In this document: positions 21,384-31,707 of the stretch, in pieces | How the letters are laid out: every line of letters begins with the position of its first letter | Numbering within the stretch: position 1 is the stretch's first letter | Assembly (NCBI RefSeq): GCF_001691555.1 | Contig: NZ_MAYN01000008.1 | Location: forward strand, 700,617 to 764,616 | Source of the DNA: Pantoea eucrina | GTDB taxonomy: Bacteria > Pseudomonadota > Gammaproteobacteria > Enterobacterales > Enterobacteriaceae | Direction of reading: 5' to 3' | Length of the DNA stretch: 64,000 nt | Position numbers and translations under genes: made by a program | Notes under the pieces: model-generated | The model's database searches: none | The model's input: the letters and a program-made list of their open reading frames with translations, nothing else | What the model was told of the DNA's origin: nothing

Positions 21384-22588
21384 TATTGACGCTCTCCCCG
21401 TGCTGGCTGCGCGGCACGCGTGGTCTCTGTCGCCGTACTCTGCGGTGCCACAACGTCTACCGTCGCGCCGTCAGTGAGGCGATCGATGCCGTCGGTGATG
21501 ACACGCTCGCCCGCCTCCAGTCCGGCACTGATCACCACTTTCTGGCTATCCTGCAGTCCGGCGGTGACGCGTTTCTTACTTACCTTGTTCTCGCTGTTCA
21601 CCACCCAGACAAAGTGACCCTCATTGCTCATCTGCAGCGCGGCGGTCGGAATAGTCACGGCGTTCTGCAGCGTATCAGCTTTCAGACGTGCGTTAACAAA
21701 CTGGTTGGGAAACAGGGTGTCATCTTCATTGCTGAAGCGTGCCTTTAGCTTAATGGTGCCGGTAGTGGTATCGATCTGGTTATCCAGGCTCAGCAGCGTG
21801 CCCTGCGTCAGCAGCGTGGTGTTGCTGCGATCCCAGGCCTCCACCACCAGCGGCTGACCGCTTTTCTGCGCTTTCAGGATCTGGCTGATATTGTTCTCAG
21901 CCACGCTGAATACCACATCAATCGGATGCGTCTGGGTGATCACCACCAGGCCGTCAGTATCGCCGGCGCTAATATAGTTGCCGGTGTCAACCTTGCGTAA
22001 CCCGACACGTCCGGCAATCGGCGCGGTAATGCGGCTGTAAGTCAGATTAAGCTGCGCGCTCGCGACGTTGCCCTCATCCGCTTTAAGGGTACCCAGCGTT
22101 TCACTGACCAGCGCCCGCTGGGTATCGAGATCCTGTTGTGATACCAGTGATGTTTTCGCCAGCTTTTCATACCGGCTGAGATCGCGACGGGCGTTCGCCA
22201 GCGTGGCCTGATCGCGGGCGAGCTGGCCCTGCGCCTGCGTAAGCGCAACCTGATACGGCCGCGGATCGATCTCAGCCAGCAGCGTGCCGGCAGCAACCTG
22301 TTCACCCTCGGTAAAATGCAGCGCCATCAGCTGACCCTCAACGCGACTGCGCACCGTGACCGTATTTGCAGCGGTGACGGTGCCGAGGCCATTCAGGTAG
22401 TAAGGCACGCTTTGCAGCACGGCGGCTGCGGCCTGTACCGGCGTAGCTGGCCGGTTTGCTGCGCCACGCTTCTCGTTAGCCGGTGCCGTCTGTGATGGCG
22501 TGGTGCGCGAATGCCAGGCGTAATAACCGCCGGCCGCTACCGCCAGCGCAATAAGAACTAACAGACCCGTTTTGGTTCGACTCTTCAT
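21383..22588 (-). CDS. mdtA: Multidrug efflux periplasmic adaptor MdtA
   Basis: Membrane-fusion protein linking MdtBC to TolC. It has an N-terminal anchor [20 protein letters not shown], a biotinyl-lipoyl-like hairpin domain with [27 protein letters not shown] forming the coiled-coil, then beta-barrel and membrane-proximal domains. At 401 residues it is slightly shorter than the E. coli protein. It is the first gene of mdtABCD-baeSR. I looked for the BaeR motif in the roughly 200 bp upstream and saw no convincing match, though BaeR control is expected from the operon. Confidence 0.94.
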   Translation of the reverse strand: MKSRTKTGLLVLIALAVAAGGYYAWHSRTTPSQTAPANEKRGAANRPATPVQAAAAVLQSVPYYLNGLGTVTAANTVTVRSRVEGQLMALHFTEGEQVAAGTLLAEIDPRPYQVALTQAQGQLARDQATLANARRDLSRYEKLAKTSLVSQQDLDTQRALVSETLGTLKADEGNVASAQLNLTYSRITAPIAGRVGLRKVDTGNYISAGDTDGLVVITQTHPIDVVFSVAENNISQILKAQKSGQPLVVEAWDRSNTTLLTQGTLLSLDNQIDTTTGTIKLKARFSNEDDTLFPNQFVNARLKADTLQNAVTIPTAALQMSNEGHFVWVVNSENKVSKKRVTAGLQDSQKVVISAGLEAGERVITDGIDRLTDGATVDVVAPQSTATETTRAAQPARGERQ

Positions 22589-22829
22589 TACTCTGCGTGC
22601 TCTCCAGCCATGTCGTCTTCCTGATATGCCTGCCCGACATCCGGGCAGCGCAAACGAAAATAAGTGTAGCCGCCTGCGCCAGGCGAAAATTGAAGGAATT
22701 AAGAATATCTGCTCAGCGCGGCGTAAAGGATCCCCAATGCTGACACTATTCTGGCATGAATAGACCCTGCTGCGACTTTTTCATTTGCTACGCTTAAAGA
22801 CAAACCTATCTTTAATCAGGGAGAGCGCA

Positions 22830-23792
22830 ATGAAACAACCTGCAACCCGCCAGCTGGGCGACAGTGGTATTACCGTTCCGCGCCTGACGTTTGGTGGCAA
22901 TGTTTTTGGCTGGACGGTCGATGAAAAGACCTCGTTTTCACTGCTGGATGCGCTGGTCGAACACGGCCTGTTTTTTATCGATACCGCGGATGTCTATTCC
23001 CGCTGGGTCCCGGGCAATCAGGGAGGGGAGTCGGAAACCATTATCGGCAAGTGGCTGAAGCAGAGCGGCAAGCGCGATCGGATCGTGCTGGCGACCAAAG
23101 TCGGCATGGAGCTGTCGCCGGAAAAAACCGGACTGAAGCCCGCTTACATTCGTCAGGCGGTAGAGGATTCGCTGCGCCGGCTGCAGACGGATGTGATCGA
23201 TCTTTATCAGGCGCATCGCGATGATGAGCAGACGCCGCTGGTGGATACCCTGAAAGCGTTCGACTCCCTGATCAAAGAGGGCAAAGTGCGGGCCATCGGT
23301 GCTTCAAACTACTCCGCAGCGCGCCTGCAGGAAGCGCTGGATGTCAGCAGCAAAGAAGGGCTGGCTCGCTATGAAACGCTGCAGCCGGAATATAACCTTT
23401 ACGATCGCGAAGGGTATGAGAACGGCCTGGAGCAGGTGGCAGTGAAAAACGGGCTTGGCGTGATCAACTACTACTCACTGGCAAGCGGCTTTCTCAGCGG
23501 GAAGTACAAAAAGCCGCAGGATGCCAGCAAAAGCCCGCGCGGGCAGGCGATAGTGGAAAAATATCTTAATGAGCGCGGCAGTCGCATTATTGAGGCGCTG
23601 GAAGATATCGCCGCTTCACACGATGCCTCAGCCACGCAGGTGGCGCTGGCGTGGCTGATTGCGCGTCCCGGCATCACCGCACCGATTGTCAGCGCAACCT
23701 CGCTGTCGCAGCTGGATGAACTGGTCAAAGCCACTCAGCTGGAGCTGAGCAAACAGGAAATTGAGGAGCTGGCGCGCGCCAGCCGCGTCTGA
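22830..23792 (+). CDS. Aldo/keto reductase
   Basis: NADPH-dependent (beta/alpha)8-barrel oxidoreductase, 320 residues. The catalytic tetrad is visible as D51 and Y56 (FIDTADVY), K90 (LATKVG) and H129 (LYQAHRD). The C-terminal cofactor site contains the ITAPIVSATSLSQLDE segment. I chose ATG 22830 after the ribosome site GGGAGAGCGCA. It resembles the YajO/YcsN-like group of bacterial AKRs; the substrate is unknown. It is divergent from mdtA with about 240 bp between, and followed by the OprB-type porin 213 bp later, probably a separate unit. Confidence 0.9.
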   Translation: MKQPATRQLGDSGITVPRLTFGGNVFGWTVDEKTSFSLLDALVEHGLFFIDTADVYSRWVPGNQGGESETIIGKWLKQSGKRDRIVLATKVGMELSPEKTGLKPAYIRQAVEDSLRRLQTDVIDLYQAHRDDEQTPLVDTLKAFDSLIKEGKVRAIGASNYSAARLQEALDVSSKEGLARYETLQPEYNLYDREGYENGLEQVAVKNGLGVINYYSLASGFLSGKYKKPQDASKSPRGQAIVEKYLNERGSRIIEALEDIAASHDASATQVALAWLIARPGITAPIVSATSLSQLDELVKATQLELSKQEIEELARASRV

Positions 23793-23800
23793 TCCCGGCC

Positions 23801-23818
23801 GGGGTGCTGCGGCACCCC
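23801..23818 (+). terminator. Hairpin after the aldo/keto reductase
   Basis: A 7-bp perfect stem GGGGTGC / GCACCCC with loop TGCG has the same core as the ahpC-ahpF hairpin. No T run follows, so it may stabilise mRNA ends or need Rho. Confidence 0.4.
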
Positions 23819-24005
23819 ATACATTGATGCAGAGCAATCAATAGTCACCGTCACGTTTTAAATGTTTAAATCTTAGATCTTCATCACAAATGCGATAATC
23901 CACTGTCAGTACAGATCGAAATCCACACGAAACTGCAAAACCCTGCTGCTGCCCGGCACTATCCTCTGCGCGATTTTCCCTTATAACTTGCAGAAGATAA
24001 CAACG

Positions 24006-25340
24006 ATGAAAACAATTTTTGCTTTGCGTCCGCTGCCACGCCTGGTTGCGGGCACGCTGATGCTGGCTATGTTCAGCTCTGGCGCCATCGCGGCAGATGC
24101 GTTCAGCTACGATTCACCTTGGATGCTGGGCGACTGGAACGGTAGCCGCGCGCAGCTGGAAAATGAGGGCGTGAAGTTTGACGTTAATTACACCATGGAG
24201 AGCGCCGCCAACCTCGGTGGCGGGGCTGACAGTCACACCTCTATGCGCTACAGCGATCAGTGGGCATTTGGCGCGAATCTCGATCTGCAGAAACTGCTCG
24301 ACTGGCAGGATGCGCAGTTCCAGGTAACGGTGACTAATCGCGACGGGCGCAATATTTCTGATCAGGTAGCCGATCGCCGCACCGGCATGCTCTCCTCCGT
24401 GCAGGAGGTTTATGGTCGCGGGCAGACGTGGCGTCTGACGCAGTTCTGGCTGAGCAAAGGGCTGTTTGACAACCGGGTCAATCTCAAGGCCGGACGGGTC
24501 ACCGTAGGTGAAGATTTTGACAGCCTTGACAGCAAGTTTCAGAACCTTGCATTTGGCAGCGGGCAGGCAGGCAACTGGCGCGGCGATCGCTGGTTCAACT
24601 GGCCGGTTTCACAGTGGGGCGGACGCCTGAAAGCGAACATCACGCCCGATCTCTTCTTCCAGGTCGGCTTTTACAACCAGAATCGCGCCAACTACGATCG
24701 CGGCGACGGTTTCCGTCTGGATACCCGTCATTCAGAAGGCAATCTGGTGCCGGTCGAGCTGGGCTGGAAACCGACCCTGGGCGCAGCGGGTCTGCCGGGT
24801 AACTATCGCCTTGGCTATTACTACTCCTCGGTAAACGGAGATAATTACGGCAGCTGGCGTGAAGGGGGCTATCAGCGTCAGGATCACGCGTATGGCGGCT
24901 ACCTGCTGCTGCAGCAGCAGCTGACCGCGCAGGGCGGGGACGCCAGCCGCGGGCTCGGGATAACGGTGCAGGCGGTCATGAACGATCGTAAGACGTCGAA
25001 AACCGATAATTATCAGTCCATCAGTTTTACCTGGAAGGGGCCGTTCGATGCGCGTCCGCAGGATGAGATAGGTGCCGGCGTCGCGCGTATTCACGTTAAC
25101 AGCGCTTACAGCCGCGCCCTGCGCCAGCAGAATGCGGCCAGCGGCGAAACGCGCTTCGACAGCCCGGCCTATCTGCCGCTGCAGGCGGGCTCGGAATACA
25201 ACTATGAGATTTATTACAATGCGCAGCTGGCGAAGTGGCTGCAGCTGCGACCTAACCTGCAGTATGTCGTGGCACCGGGCGCGGTCGGAGAGGTGAAAGA
25301 CGCCTTTGTCGGCGGTATCTCAGCCAATATCAACTTCTGA
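24006..25340 (+). CDS. OprB-family carbohydrate-selective porin
   Basis: Outer-membrane beta-barrel for uptake of sugars, 444 residues. A signal peptide is clear: a basic start, the hydrophobic stretch LVAGTLMLAMFSSGAIA, and cleavage after AIA before ADAFSYDSPWMLGDWNG. That mature start and the repeated amphipathic strands ending in GGISANINF with terminal Phe are typical of OprB (PF04966). I chose ATG 24006; the frame extends six codons upstream. It stands alone between an aldo/keto reductase and the convergent yegD. E. coli has no gene of this type here. The transported sugar cannot be told from sequence. Confidence 0.9.
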   Translation: MKTIFALRPLPRLVAGTLMLAMFSSGAIAADAFSYDSPWMLGDWNGSRAQLENEGVKFDVNYTMESAANLGGGADSHTSMRYSDQWAFGANLDLQKLLDWQDAQFQVTVTNRDGRNISDQVADRRTGMLSSVQEVYGRGQTWRLTQFWLSKGLFDNRVNLKAGRVTVGEDFDSLDSKFQNLAFGSGQAGNWRGDRWFNWPVSQWGGRLKANITPDLFFQVGFYNQNRANYDRGDGFRLDTRHSEGNLVPVELGWKPTLGAAGLPGNYRLGYYYSSVNGDNYGSWREGGYQRQDHAYGGYLLLQQQLTAQGGDASRGLGITVQAVMNDRKTSKTDNYQSISFTWKGPFDARPQDEIGAGVARIHVNSAYSRALRQQNAASGETRFDSPAYLPLQAGSEYNYEIYYNAQLAKWLQLRPNLQYVVAPGAVGEVKDAFVGGISANINF

Positions 25341-25346
25341 CGGACT

Positions 25347-25377
25347 AAGAGGAGGCGCACAGGCTGCACCTCCTCTT
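25347..25377. terminator. Terminator between convergent porin and yegD genes
   Basis: A 9-bp perfect stem AAGAGGAGG / CCTCCTCTT surrounds a 13-base loop between the two stop codons. There is no long T run, so the strength is uncertain. Confidence 0.5.
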
Positions 25378-25385
25378 ACGACTGA

Positions 25386-26738
25386 CTAGCGGAACATCAC
25401 TTCTGCCCAGCGCGCCAGTCCGGCGGTTACCGAGCCAAAGTCATCGCCGCCGGCAATCGGGGTGTCAGGCAGCGCCTGCTGCAGCGCGGCACGCAGCACC
25501 GGCGAGCGTGCGCTGCCGCCAGTGAGATAGATCACATCCGGGCGGGTCTCGCTGGTGGCCAGCGCCAGCTGTACCTGTTCCAGCATCCGCTCCAGCGGCT
25601 GACTGATCGCCTCTTCCAGCTGCGTCGCGCTGATCTCTGCCTGCAGTGACTGTGCAATAAACGCCAGCGACGCATCCGTTTCCGCCTGTGCTGAGAGCGC
25701 AATTTTGCTCTCTTCAGCCGCGCGTACCAGCCGGTAGCTTAGCTTCTGCTGCCACACTTTGAGCAGATGCGCCACGCTGTTTCCCGCTTCTGCATCCCGC
25801 ACCAGATCCTGCAGCAGCTTACCGCAGGCCGCAGAATAGAACTCGCTTTGCGCCGGAACGTCGTTGATTGCGACGGCGTTCCACCACGGCAGGGCGGGGA
25901 GCGCCGTGCCCTTGCGGGTGCTGCCACCCAGGCCCAGCAGCGGCATCAGCGTTTTAAACGCCAGCATAATGTCGAGATCGTTACCGCCGACCCGACAGCC
26001 GCTATGGCCCAGCAGGCTGGCGTGACGGTCAGCTTTCTGGCGCCACTCTGGCCCCATCAGCAGCATGGAGCAGTCGGTGGTGCCGCCGCCGATATCGACC
26101 ACCAGCACGCGCGTCTCTCTGTCCAGCGTGGCTTCAAAGTCCAGCCCGGCTGCGACCGGCTCAAACTGAAACTCGACGTCACGAAAGCCGGCCCGCTGTG
26201 CCGCGCGCAGCAGAATACCCTGCGCCTGCTGGTTAGCATCGTCACCGCCCAGCCCCTGAAAGTTCACCGGGCGACCGATAACCGCCTGGTCAATCTGCTG
26301 CCCGAGCTGCGCCTCACCCTGCTGGCGGATATGCACCATCATGGCGCACACCAGATCTTCAAAAAAGGCGATTTGCTGCGGCTTCAGGCCAGAGGCACCT
26401 AAAAAGGATTTCGGTGATTTGACGAACCAGACATCTTCCGGCTCCACCATATATTGCTGCAGCGCGGTCAGCCCGAACTGCACGCTGCCAGGCGTTATCT
26501 CGATATCTTCTTCGCGGTTATAGCGCAGTGCACGCTGCAGCAGGGCGGTGCTTTCGCTCGCCGGCGTGGGCACCTGATGGTGGCGATGCAGCCATTCGCT
26601 AATCGCCTCGCGTACGGGGGCGCAAATCATTGAGGGCAGCAGCGGCTGGTCATTTTCCAGCGCCAGCATCCGCGGCGTGCCGTTATCGCTTACTGCGATA
26701 GCGCAGTTCGCTGTGCCGTAGTCAAAACCGATATACAT
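25386..26738 (-). CDS. yegD: Hsp70-family chaperone-like protein YegD
   Basis: Short Hsp70-like protein containing only the actin-type ATPase domain, 450 residues. Phosphate-1 motif FDYGTANCAIAV opens the protein, phosphate-2 is VVDIGGGTTDCS, and the adenosine motif is LTGGSARSPVLR. There is no substrate-binding domain, as in E. coli YegD. I prefer ATG 26738 because the family starts M-IGFDYGTANC; an in-frame ATG four codons upstream (26750) is the alternative. The molecular role of YegD is not established. It is convergent with the porin and lies just downstream of yegE on the same strand. Confidence 0.94.
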   Translation of the reverse strand: MYIGFDYGTANCAIAVSDNGTPRMLALENDQPLLPSMICAPVREAISEWLHRHHQVPTPASESTALLQRALRYNREEDIEITPGSVQFGLTALQQYMVEPEDVWFVKSPKSFLGASGLKPQQIAFFEDLVCAMMVHIRQQGEAQLGQQIDQAVIGRPVNFQGLGGDDANQQAQGILLRAAQRAGFRDVEFQFEPVAAGLDFEATLDRETRVLVVDIGGGTTDCSMLLMGPEWRQKADRHASLLGHSGCRVGGNDLDIMLAFKTLMPLLGLGGSTRKGTALPALPWWNAVAINDVPAQSEFYSAACGKLLQDLVRDAEAGNSVAHLLKVWQQKLSYRLVRAAEESKIALSAQAETDASLAFIAQSLQAEISATQLEEAISQPLERMLEQVQLALATSETRPDVIYLTGGSARSPVLRAALQQALPDTPIAGGDDFGSVTAGLARWAEVMFR

Positions 26739-26814
26739 CTTATGCCCCATGCCAGAAAAAAAGGGGGCGACTTTAGCGCAGGCTGGTCATGCTGGCAATA
26801 TGCAGTGCGCTGCT

Positions 26815-29379
26815 TTACCTCTCTGCATCCTGATAAACCTGATACTGACCGCGTCCGGCATGTTTAGCGCTGTAACAGGCGACATCGGCCTGCGACATCA
26901 CCACATTGCTGAGGCAGTTGCGCGCATCAATCTGTGTGATGCCGGCGCTGGCACCCACATGGTAAGGGTGTGTTTTCCAGTAAAATGTATAGTCATTCAC
27001 AACATCCACAATGCTCTGTACCAGATCGCGGATGTGATCGACCTCGCAGTGCGGCAGCAGGATGCCAAACTCATCGCCACCGAGGCGCGCCAGCATATCA
27101 CTGCTGCGCAGCTGCTGCTGCATCAGCACCGCCAGCTCACGCAGCAGTGCATCACCCGCCGCATGCCCTGCGGTATCGTTGACTGCTTTAAATTTATCCA
27201 GGTCGATAAACACCAGCACATGCGGCGTGCCGGTGACGGCCGCATCATTGACCAGCCGTTTCAGCTGATCCTCAAAACTGGATCGGTTGGGCAGCTGCGT
27301 CAGCATATCGTGTGACGCGCTATAGCTCAGACGCTTCATGATCTGGCGCGACTCGCTGACATCCTGAATGACCATCACGGCACCAATGGTGCTGCCCGCC
27401 AGGGTTTTCAGCGGGGTAATGCTGTAGTGGATCTCAATCTGCGCGCCTGCCAGCGTATGCAGCACCAGCCCTTCATCCAGCGCCGGAGAAACTTTTTCAT
27501 CCGGTAACGTGCAGAGCAGCAGATTCTCAATACGCGGGCCATCAGCGCCGCGCGTGATATTCAGCAGCTCGCTGAGCGGCGTGCCCGCCGCCTGTTCCTG
27601 CGGCCAGCCGCTCAGGCTCTCAGCGACCGGGTTCATAAAGGTCACGCACATCTCATCATCGGTGCTGATCACCGCTTCGCCAATCGAATCCAGGGTGATC
27701 GCCATACGCTCTTTTTCCTGGAACAGCGCTTCGTTAAGCGTACGCAGTGAGGTGATATCCTGACAGATACCGAGCATGCGCTCGATCTGCCCATCCTGAC
27801 TCAGAATACGATTGGCTTCTGAGCGGATAAACTGTACGCCGTGCGGCAGGTTGAGACGATACTCAAGATGAAACGCCGAGCGGCGCTCAATGGCCTGCTG
27901 CACAGTCAGCGCCAGGCTTTCCCGCTCGGCCGGATCGACCAGATGCAGCCAGAGGTCATACGTGGGTTTCTGCTCCGGCTCCAGCGCAAACAGCTCATAC
28001 ATGCGCTTGTCCCAGAGCATCTCCCCGGTTTTCAGGTTCCACTCCCACACGCCGATGCCGCCCGCTTCGTTGGCCAGCGTAATGCGCTCCATTAGCTGGC
28101 GGTTCCGCTGTTCGCTCTGACGCAGTTCGGAGATATCGACAATCTGCGCGATAAAATAGAGCGGCTGCTGCTGCGCGTCACGCACCATAGAGACGGTCAG
28201 ACGCGACCAGACAATCTCGCCATCTTTGCGGAAATAGCGTTTTTCAAAGGTGTAGGACATCAGATCGCCCGCCAGCAGACGCTCCATTAGCTGCAGATCG
28301 CTGTGCAGATCATCCGGATGAGTGATCTCCTGAAAGGTCAGCTGCGTCAGTTCATACGCGCGATAACCCAGCGTACGGCAAAGGGACTGGTTAACCTGCT
28401 GCCATTTACCGTTGATGCCGACCAGCGCCATACCGATAGCAGAGTACTCCATCGCGTTGCGGAAGCGCGTTTCGCTCTCGGTAATATGATTTTTCTCGCG
28501 CCGGAATGCGTCCATCACCAGCGCCATGATATGGCTGGGCAGCAGCACCAGCAGAAAGGGCAGCCAGGCTGAAACCAGGCCGGGTGACGCGCCGGTTTGT
28601 ACCGGATTGACCCAGTCCAGCGCCAGCAGCAGCGAGATAAAACTGGCATTAATAAAACAGAGCAGGAACGCTTCAAATTTTGGCAGCCGGACCGCGCACC
28701 AAAACAGGATCACCACGATAAAGGTAAAGGGCCACGGCAGAAAGCGCAGAGAGAGATAGCTGGCGAGCAGGGTAACCAGTAGCGTCAGCAGGGTCTCCAG
28801 CTGACGGCCCGGGGCGATCAGCTCTCGCAGCGGCTTATCGGGCCACAGCAGTACCACCGGACCAAAAGCCAGCACGCCGATCACTTCCGAAATCACCCAG
28901 GTCGTTAAAAAGGGCAGCAGCGCCTGCTTATCCACCTGCAGCAGCCAGAGCGCAATCAGTCCGCCCAGCAGAGGGGCCAGCACACCGGCGCACAGGGCAA
29001 AGCGGATCCAGTCGGGCAGGGCATTAAGTGGCGCGCGGCGATTCAGCAGCAGACGCAGCATCCCGCCTGCCAGCAGCGCTTGTATCAGGTTCAGAATGGC
29101 AAATTTAACATTGCTGAGCGCAGGGCCAATAATGAGTAAATTCGCCAGCGTCGTGCCCGCGACACAGCCAGCCAGCAGCAGCGGAATATGCTTCAGCGGC
29201 GCGCGGAAAATAACGCCGGTCATCAGCGCCGTTGAATACCACAGCGGCGAAATACGCCCGCTGACCACAATCAGTTCCAGACAAAACAGCGTAAGCAGAA
29301 AAGCCAGTATGCTCAGTCTGACGGCAGTCAGCCAGCGGCCTGGCGATGTATCCTGCGCGGTGACTATCTTAACAATCAT
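26815..29379 (-). CDS. yegE: MASE1-PAS-GGDEF diguanylate cyclase, YegE/DgcE-like, no EAL domain
   Basis: Membrane diguanylate cyclase making c-di-GMP. An N-terminal MASE1 membrane domain of about 300 residues (many hydrophobic helices, from RLSILAFLLTLFCLELIVV onward) is followed by three PAS/PAC units (the first at FRNAMEYSAIGMALVGINGK) and a GGDEF domain. The active site G767-GDEF is intact, and the inhibitory I-site RSSD lies just before it, so product feedback is expected. At 854 residues it stops at the end of GGDEF; E. coli DgcE is about 1,105 residues with a C-terminal degenerate EAL domain. Neither the sequence after the stop nor the 65 bp before yegD shows EAL-like coding. Confidence 0.9.
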   Translation of the reverse strand: MIVKIVTAQDTSPGRWLTAVRLSILAFLLTLFCLELIVVSGRISPLWYSTALMTGVIFRAPLKHIPLLLAGCVAGTTLANLLIIGPALSNVKFAILNLIQALLAGGMLRLLLNRRAPLNALPDWIRFALCAGVLAPLLGGLIALWLLQVDKQALLPFLTTWVISEVIGVLAFGPVVLLWPDKPLRELIAPGRQLETLLTLLVTLLASYLSLRFLPWPFTFIVVILFWCAVRLPKFEAFLLCFINASFISLLLALDWVNPVQTGASPGLVSAWLPFLLVLLPSHIMALVMDAFRREKNHITESETRFRNAMEYSAIGMALVGINGKWQQVNQSLCRTLGYRAYELTQLTFQEITHPDDLHSDLQLMERLLAGDLMSYTFEKRYFRKDGEIVWSRLTVSMVRDAQQQPLYFIAQIVDISELRQSEQRNRQLMERITLANEAGGIGVWEWNLKTGEMLWDKRMYELFALEPEQKPTYDLWLHLVDPAERESLALTVQQAIERRSAFHLEYRLNLPHGVQFIRSEANRILSQDGQIERMLGICQDITSLRTLNEALFQEKERMAITLDSIGEAVISTDDEMCVTFMNPVAESLSGWPQEQAAGTPLSELLNITRGADGPRIENLLLCTLPDEKVSPALDEGLVLHTLAGAQIEIHYSITPLKTLAGSTIGAVMVIQDVSESRQIMKRLSYSASHDMLTQLPNRSSFEDQLKRLVNDAAVTGTPHVLVFIDLDKFKAVNDTAGHAAGDALLRELAVLMQQQLRSSDMLARLGGDEFGILLPHCEVDHIRDLVQSIVDVVNDYTFYWKTHPYHVGASAGITQIDARNCLSNVVMSQADVACYSAKHAGRGQYQVYQDAER

Positions 29380-29497
29380 GTACCAGTCCAGCAGCGCGCA
29401 ACCCGGTATGGGGAAAATACGCCAGTCAATTTCTGCTCAGCATGCTAGCACATTCAGACAGGATCTTTACGCCGAATTGGTTTAAGTCACGATGCTG

Positions 29498-30109
29498 TCA
29501 GCGAAAAAGGTCGGCACGCTTAAACGGTTTTTCCAGTCCGGCGAGCTTTACCGACAGGCGCTCAAGGAACTGCTGCGTGGTGGCGACGCGCCCGTGCCCC
29601 ATCAGCAGCAGCGGTACCAGAAAGGCGACGCCGACCTGAAGCGCGCTGAAGCCTTTGAGTACGGTGCGGCGCTGGCTGATGAGAAACGCGCTGCTCAGGG
29701 TAAAGCCAAGCAGCAGGCCTGCCAGCACTTCGCTGACGGAGTGTGCGTGAATAACCAGGCGGGAGAAACCGACCATCAGCGGGATGGCGTAGCCGATGGC
29801 GATGGTTACGGCGCGCCAGAAGGTGGACCAGCGCCCGGAAATCAGCCACATCATCACCGGCCAGAGCGTGGATGACATGGCGCTGTGCCCGCTGAAGCCG
29901 GTGAAATTAAAGCGTGCGCTGCCAATGCCAAAGCCGAGAAACATAATTTTAGACAGGCTGACCAGCAGACCGGCGAGACCAAACGCCAGCAGCCAGTACC
30001 AGACGGTACGCCGGCTGTTGCTTTTCCACGGCAGCACCAGGGCGATGATCACCGCGGTGGGGATCAGCAGCATACTGTCGCCAAAATAGGTCAGTGTTCT
30101 CCAGCTCAT
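29498..30109 (-). CDS. PAP2-family membrane phosphatase
   Basis: Integral-membrane acid phosphatase of the PAP2 superfamily, 203 residues, with about six predicted helices. The catalytic signature is present as FSGHSAMSS (motif 2) and SRLVIHAHSVSEVLAG (motif 3, R and H of SR-x5-H). Motif 1 is reduced to KIMFLGFGIGSAR. Such enzymes dephosphorylate lipid phosphates, for example undecaprenyl pyrophosphate or phosphatidylglycerophosphate. The substrate here is unknown. It is divergent from udk and about 120 bp from yegE on the same strand. Confidence 0.87.
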   Translation of the reverse strand: MSWRTLTYFGDSMLLIPTAVIIALVLPWKSNSRRTVWYWLLAFGLAGLLVSLSKIMFLGFGIGSARFNFTGFSGHSAMSSTLWPVMMWLISGRWSTFWRAVTIAIGYAIPLMVGFSRLVIHAHSVSEVLAGLLLGFTLSSAFLISQRRTVLKGFSALQVGVAFLVPLLLMGHGRVATTQQFLERLSVKLAGLEKPFKRADLFR

Positions 30110-30257
30110 ATTTTTCCTTGCAGGGCTAACGGGCGACCCGCACCAACCGGGTACGGGCAGCCTGACAGTCTATCGGTTCAGCGGCTGCCTGCCAAAAGGA
30201 GATTTTCTGAAAAAAGGCGATGCCGCATTTACTCTGGCGTCAAACCAGCGAAATACC

Positions 30258-30263
30258 TATAAT
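30258..30263 (+). promoter_or_regulatory. Candidate -10 box of udk
   Basis: A perfect TATAAT lies 80 bp before the udk start; no good -35 partner is visible at 16-18 bases. Downstream AT/GC alternation is compatible with a leader. Confidence 0.35.
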
Positions 30264-30342
30264 TGCCGCCACCAAACCCTCTCATTTGGCCCGTTGCTGC
30301 TTCGGCAGAGGCGTGCTCCCAGTTATCAGGTCTTAAAAAAGT

Positions 30343-30981
30343 ATGACTGACAAGTCCCATCAGTGCGTGATCGTTGGCATCGCAGGTGCATCTGCATCCG
30401 GAAAAAGCCTTATTGCCAGCACGCTCTTTCGTGAAATCCGTGACCAGGTCGGTGACGAGCATATCGGTGTGATCCCCGAAGATGCCTACTATAAAGATCA
30501 AAGCCACCTCACCATGGAAGAGAGGGTAAAAACCAACTATGACCATCCGAGCGCGATGGATCACGATCTGCTGCTGCAGCATCTGCGTGCGATCAAGTCA
30601 GGACAGGATATCGATCTGCCGGTTTACAGCTATGTTGAACATACCCGTACCAGCGAAAGCATTCATCTGAAGCCCAAAAAGGTGATTATCCTTGAGGGCA
30701 TTCTGCTGCTGACTGACGCGCGTCTGCGTCAGGAGATGAACTTCTCTATTTTTGTCGACACGCCACTGGATATCTGTCTGATGCGCCGCATGAAGCGCGA
30801 CGTGAATGAACGTGGTCGCTCCATGGATTCCGTCATGAATCAGTATCAGAAAACGGTCCGTCCGATGTTCCTGCAGTTTATTGAGCCTTCCAAACAGTAC
30901 GCCGACATTATTGTGCCGCGCGGCGGTAAAAACCGTATCGCTATCGATATTCTCAAAGCGAAAATTAATCAGTATCTTTGA
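30343..30981 (+). CDS. udk: Uridine/cytidine kinase
   Basis: Cytosolic salvage kinase that phosphorylates uridine and cytidine. P-loop GASASGKS is at residues 15-22, and the nucleoside-binding segment [15 protein letters not shown] follows. At 212 residues it is almost the length of E. coli Udk (213), with the typical end [12 protein letters not shown]. It is followed by dcd after 85 bp on the same strand, the order also found in E. coli. Confidence 0.97.
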   Translation: MTDKSHQCVIVGIAGASASGKSLIASTLFREIRDQVGDEHIGVIPEDAYYKDQSHLTMEERVKTNYDHPSAMDHDLLLQHLRAIKSGQDIDLPVYSYVEHTRTSESIHLKPKKVIILEGILLLTDARLRQEMNFSIFVDTPLDICLMRRMKRDVNERGRSMDSVMNQYQKTVRPMFLQFIEPSKQYADIIVPRGGKNRIAIDILKAKINQYL

Positions 30982-31066
30982 TACGCTGCTTCGGCATGGA
31001 TTGAATGCGTCAGGGCTGTCACCGTGCTGACGGCCTTTCGCTACACTTAATTAGGGAGTTCCTGCG

Positions 31067-31648
31067 ATGAGATTATGCGATCGCGATATTGAAGCCTGGC
31101 TCGACAGCGGCAAGCTGGCCATTGAGCCGCGTCCCCCGGTGGAACGCATTAACGGCGCCACGGTAGATGTACGGCTGGGTAACGGATTTCGTACGTTCAG
31201 CGGTCACACAGCCGCCTTTATCGACCTGAGCGGACCCAAGCACGCGGTCAGCGCCGCGCTGGATCGGGTAATGAGTGACGAGATTGTGTTACCGGAAGGT
31301 GAAGCGTTTTTCCTGCATCCGGGTGAGCTGGCGCTGGCGGTCACGCTGGAGTCGGTGACCATTCCGGACGATCTGGTTGGCTGGCTGGATGGACGTTCTT
31401 CCCTGGCGCGACTAGGGTTAATGGTTCACGTTACGGCGCACCGCATCGATCCTGGCTGGCAGGGGCGTATCGTGCTGGAGTTTTATAACTCCGGCAAACT
31501 GCCGCTGGCGCTGCGTCCCGGTATGCTGATTGGGGCGCTGAGCTTTGAGCCGCTATCGGGTCCGGCCGCACGTCCTTATAACCGGCGTGAAGATGCAAAA
31601 TATCGCGGTCAGCAGGGTGCTGACGCCAGCCGTATTGATAAAGATTAA
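31067..31648 (+). CDS. dcd: dCTP deaminase
   Basis: Homotrimeric enzyme converting dCTP to dUTP, the main source of dUMP for thymidylate in enterobacteria. It starts [13 protein letters not shown] and carries the active-site block [27 protein letters not shown], including the catalytic Glu of IVLEFYN. Its 193 residues equal the E. coli enzyme. The ribosome site TTAGGGAGTT precedes ATG 31067. It lies between udk and asmA, the conserved order. Confidence 0.97.
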   Translation: MRLCDRDIEAWLDSGKLAIEPRPPVERINGATVDVRLGNGFRTFSGHTAAFIDLSGPKHAVSAALDRVMSDEIVLPEGEAFFLHPGELALAVTLESVTIPDDLVGWLDGRSSLARLGLMVHVTAHRIDPGWQGRIVLEFYNSGKLPLALRPGMLIGALSFEPLSGPAARPYNRREDAKYRGQQGADASRIDKD

Positions 31649-31707
31649 TCGCTGTACCCGCGCCCGGGCAGGGCTGACGAGGCGCGGGTCATCACATTGA
31701 GGATGCA

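Noticed and set aside
22589..22829. BaeR operator upstream of mdtA
   Set aside because: I compared both strands with the known BaeR motif by eye and found no convincing match.
23873..23888. Half CRP site (TTAGA-N6-TCACA) before the OprB-like porin
   Set aside because: Only one good half-site, and the distance to the -10-like GATAAT does not fit usual CRP activation.
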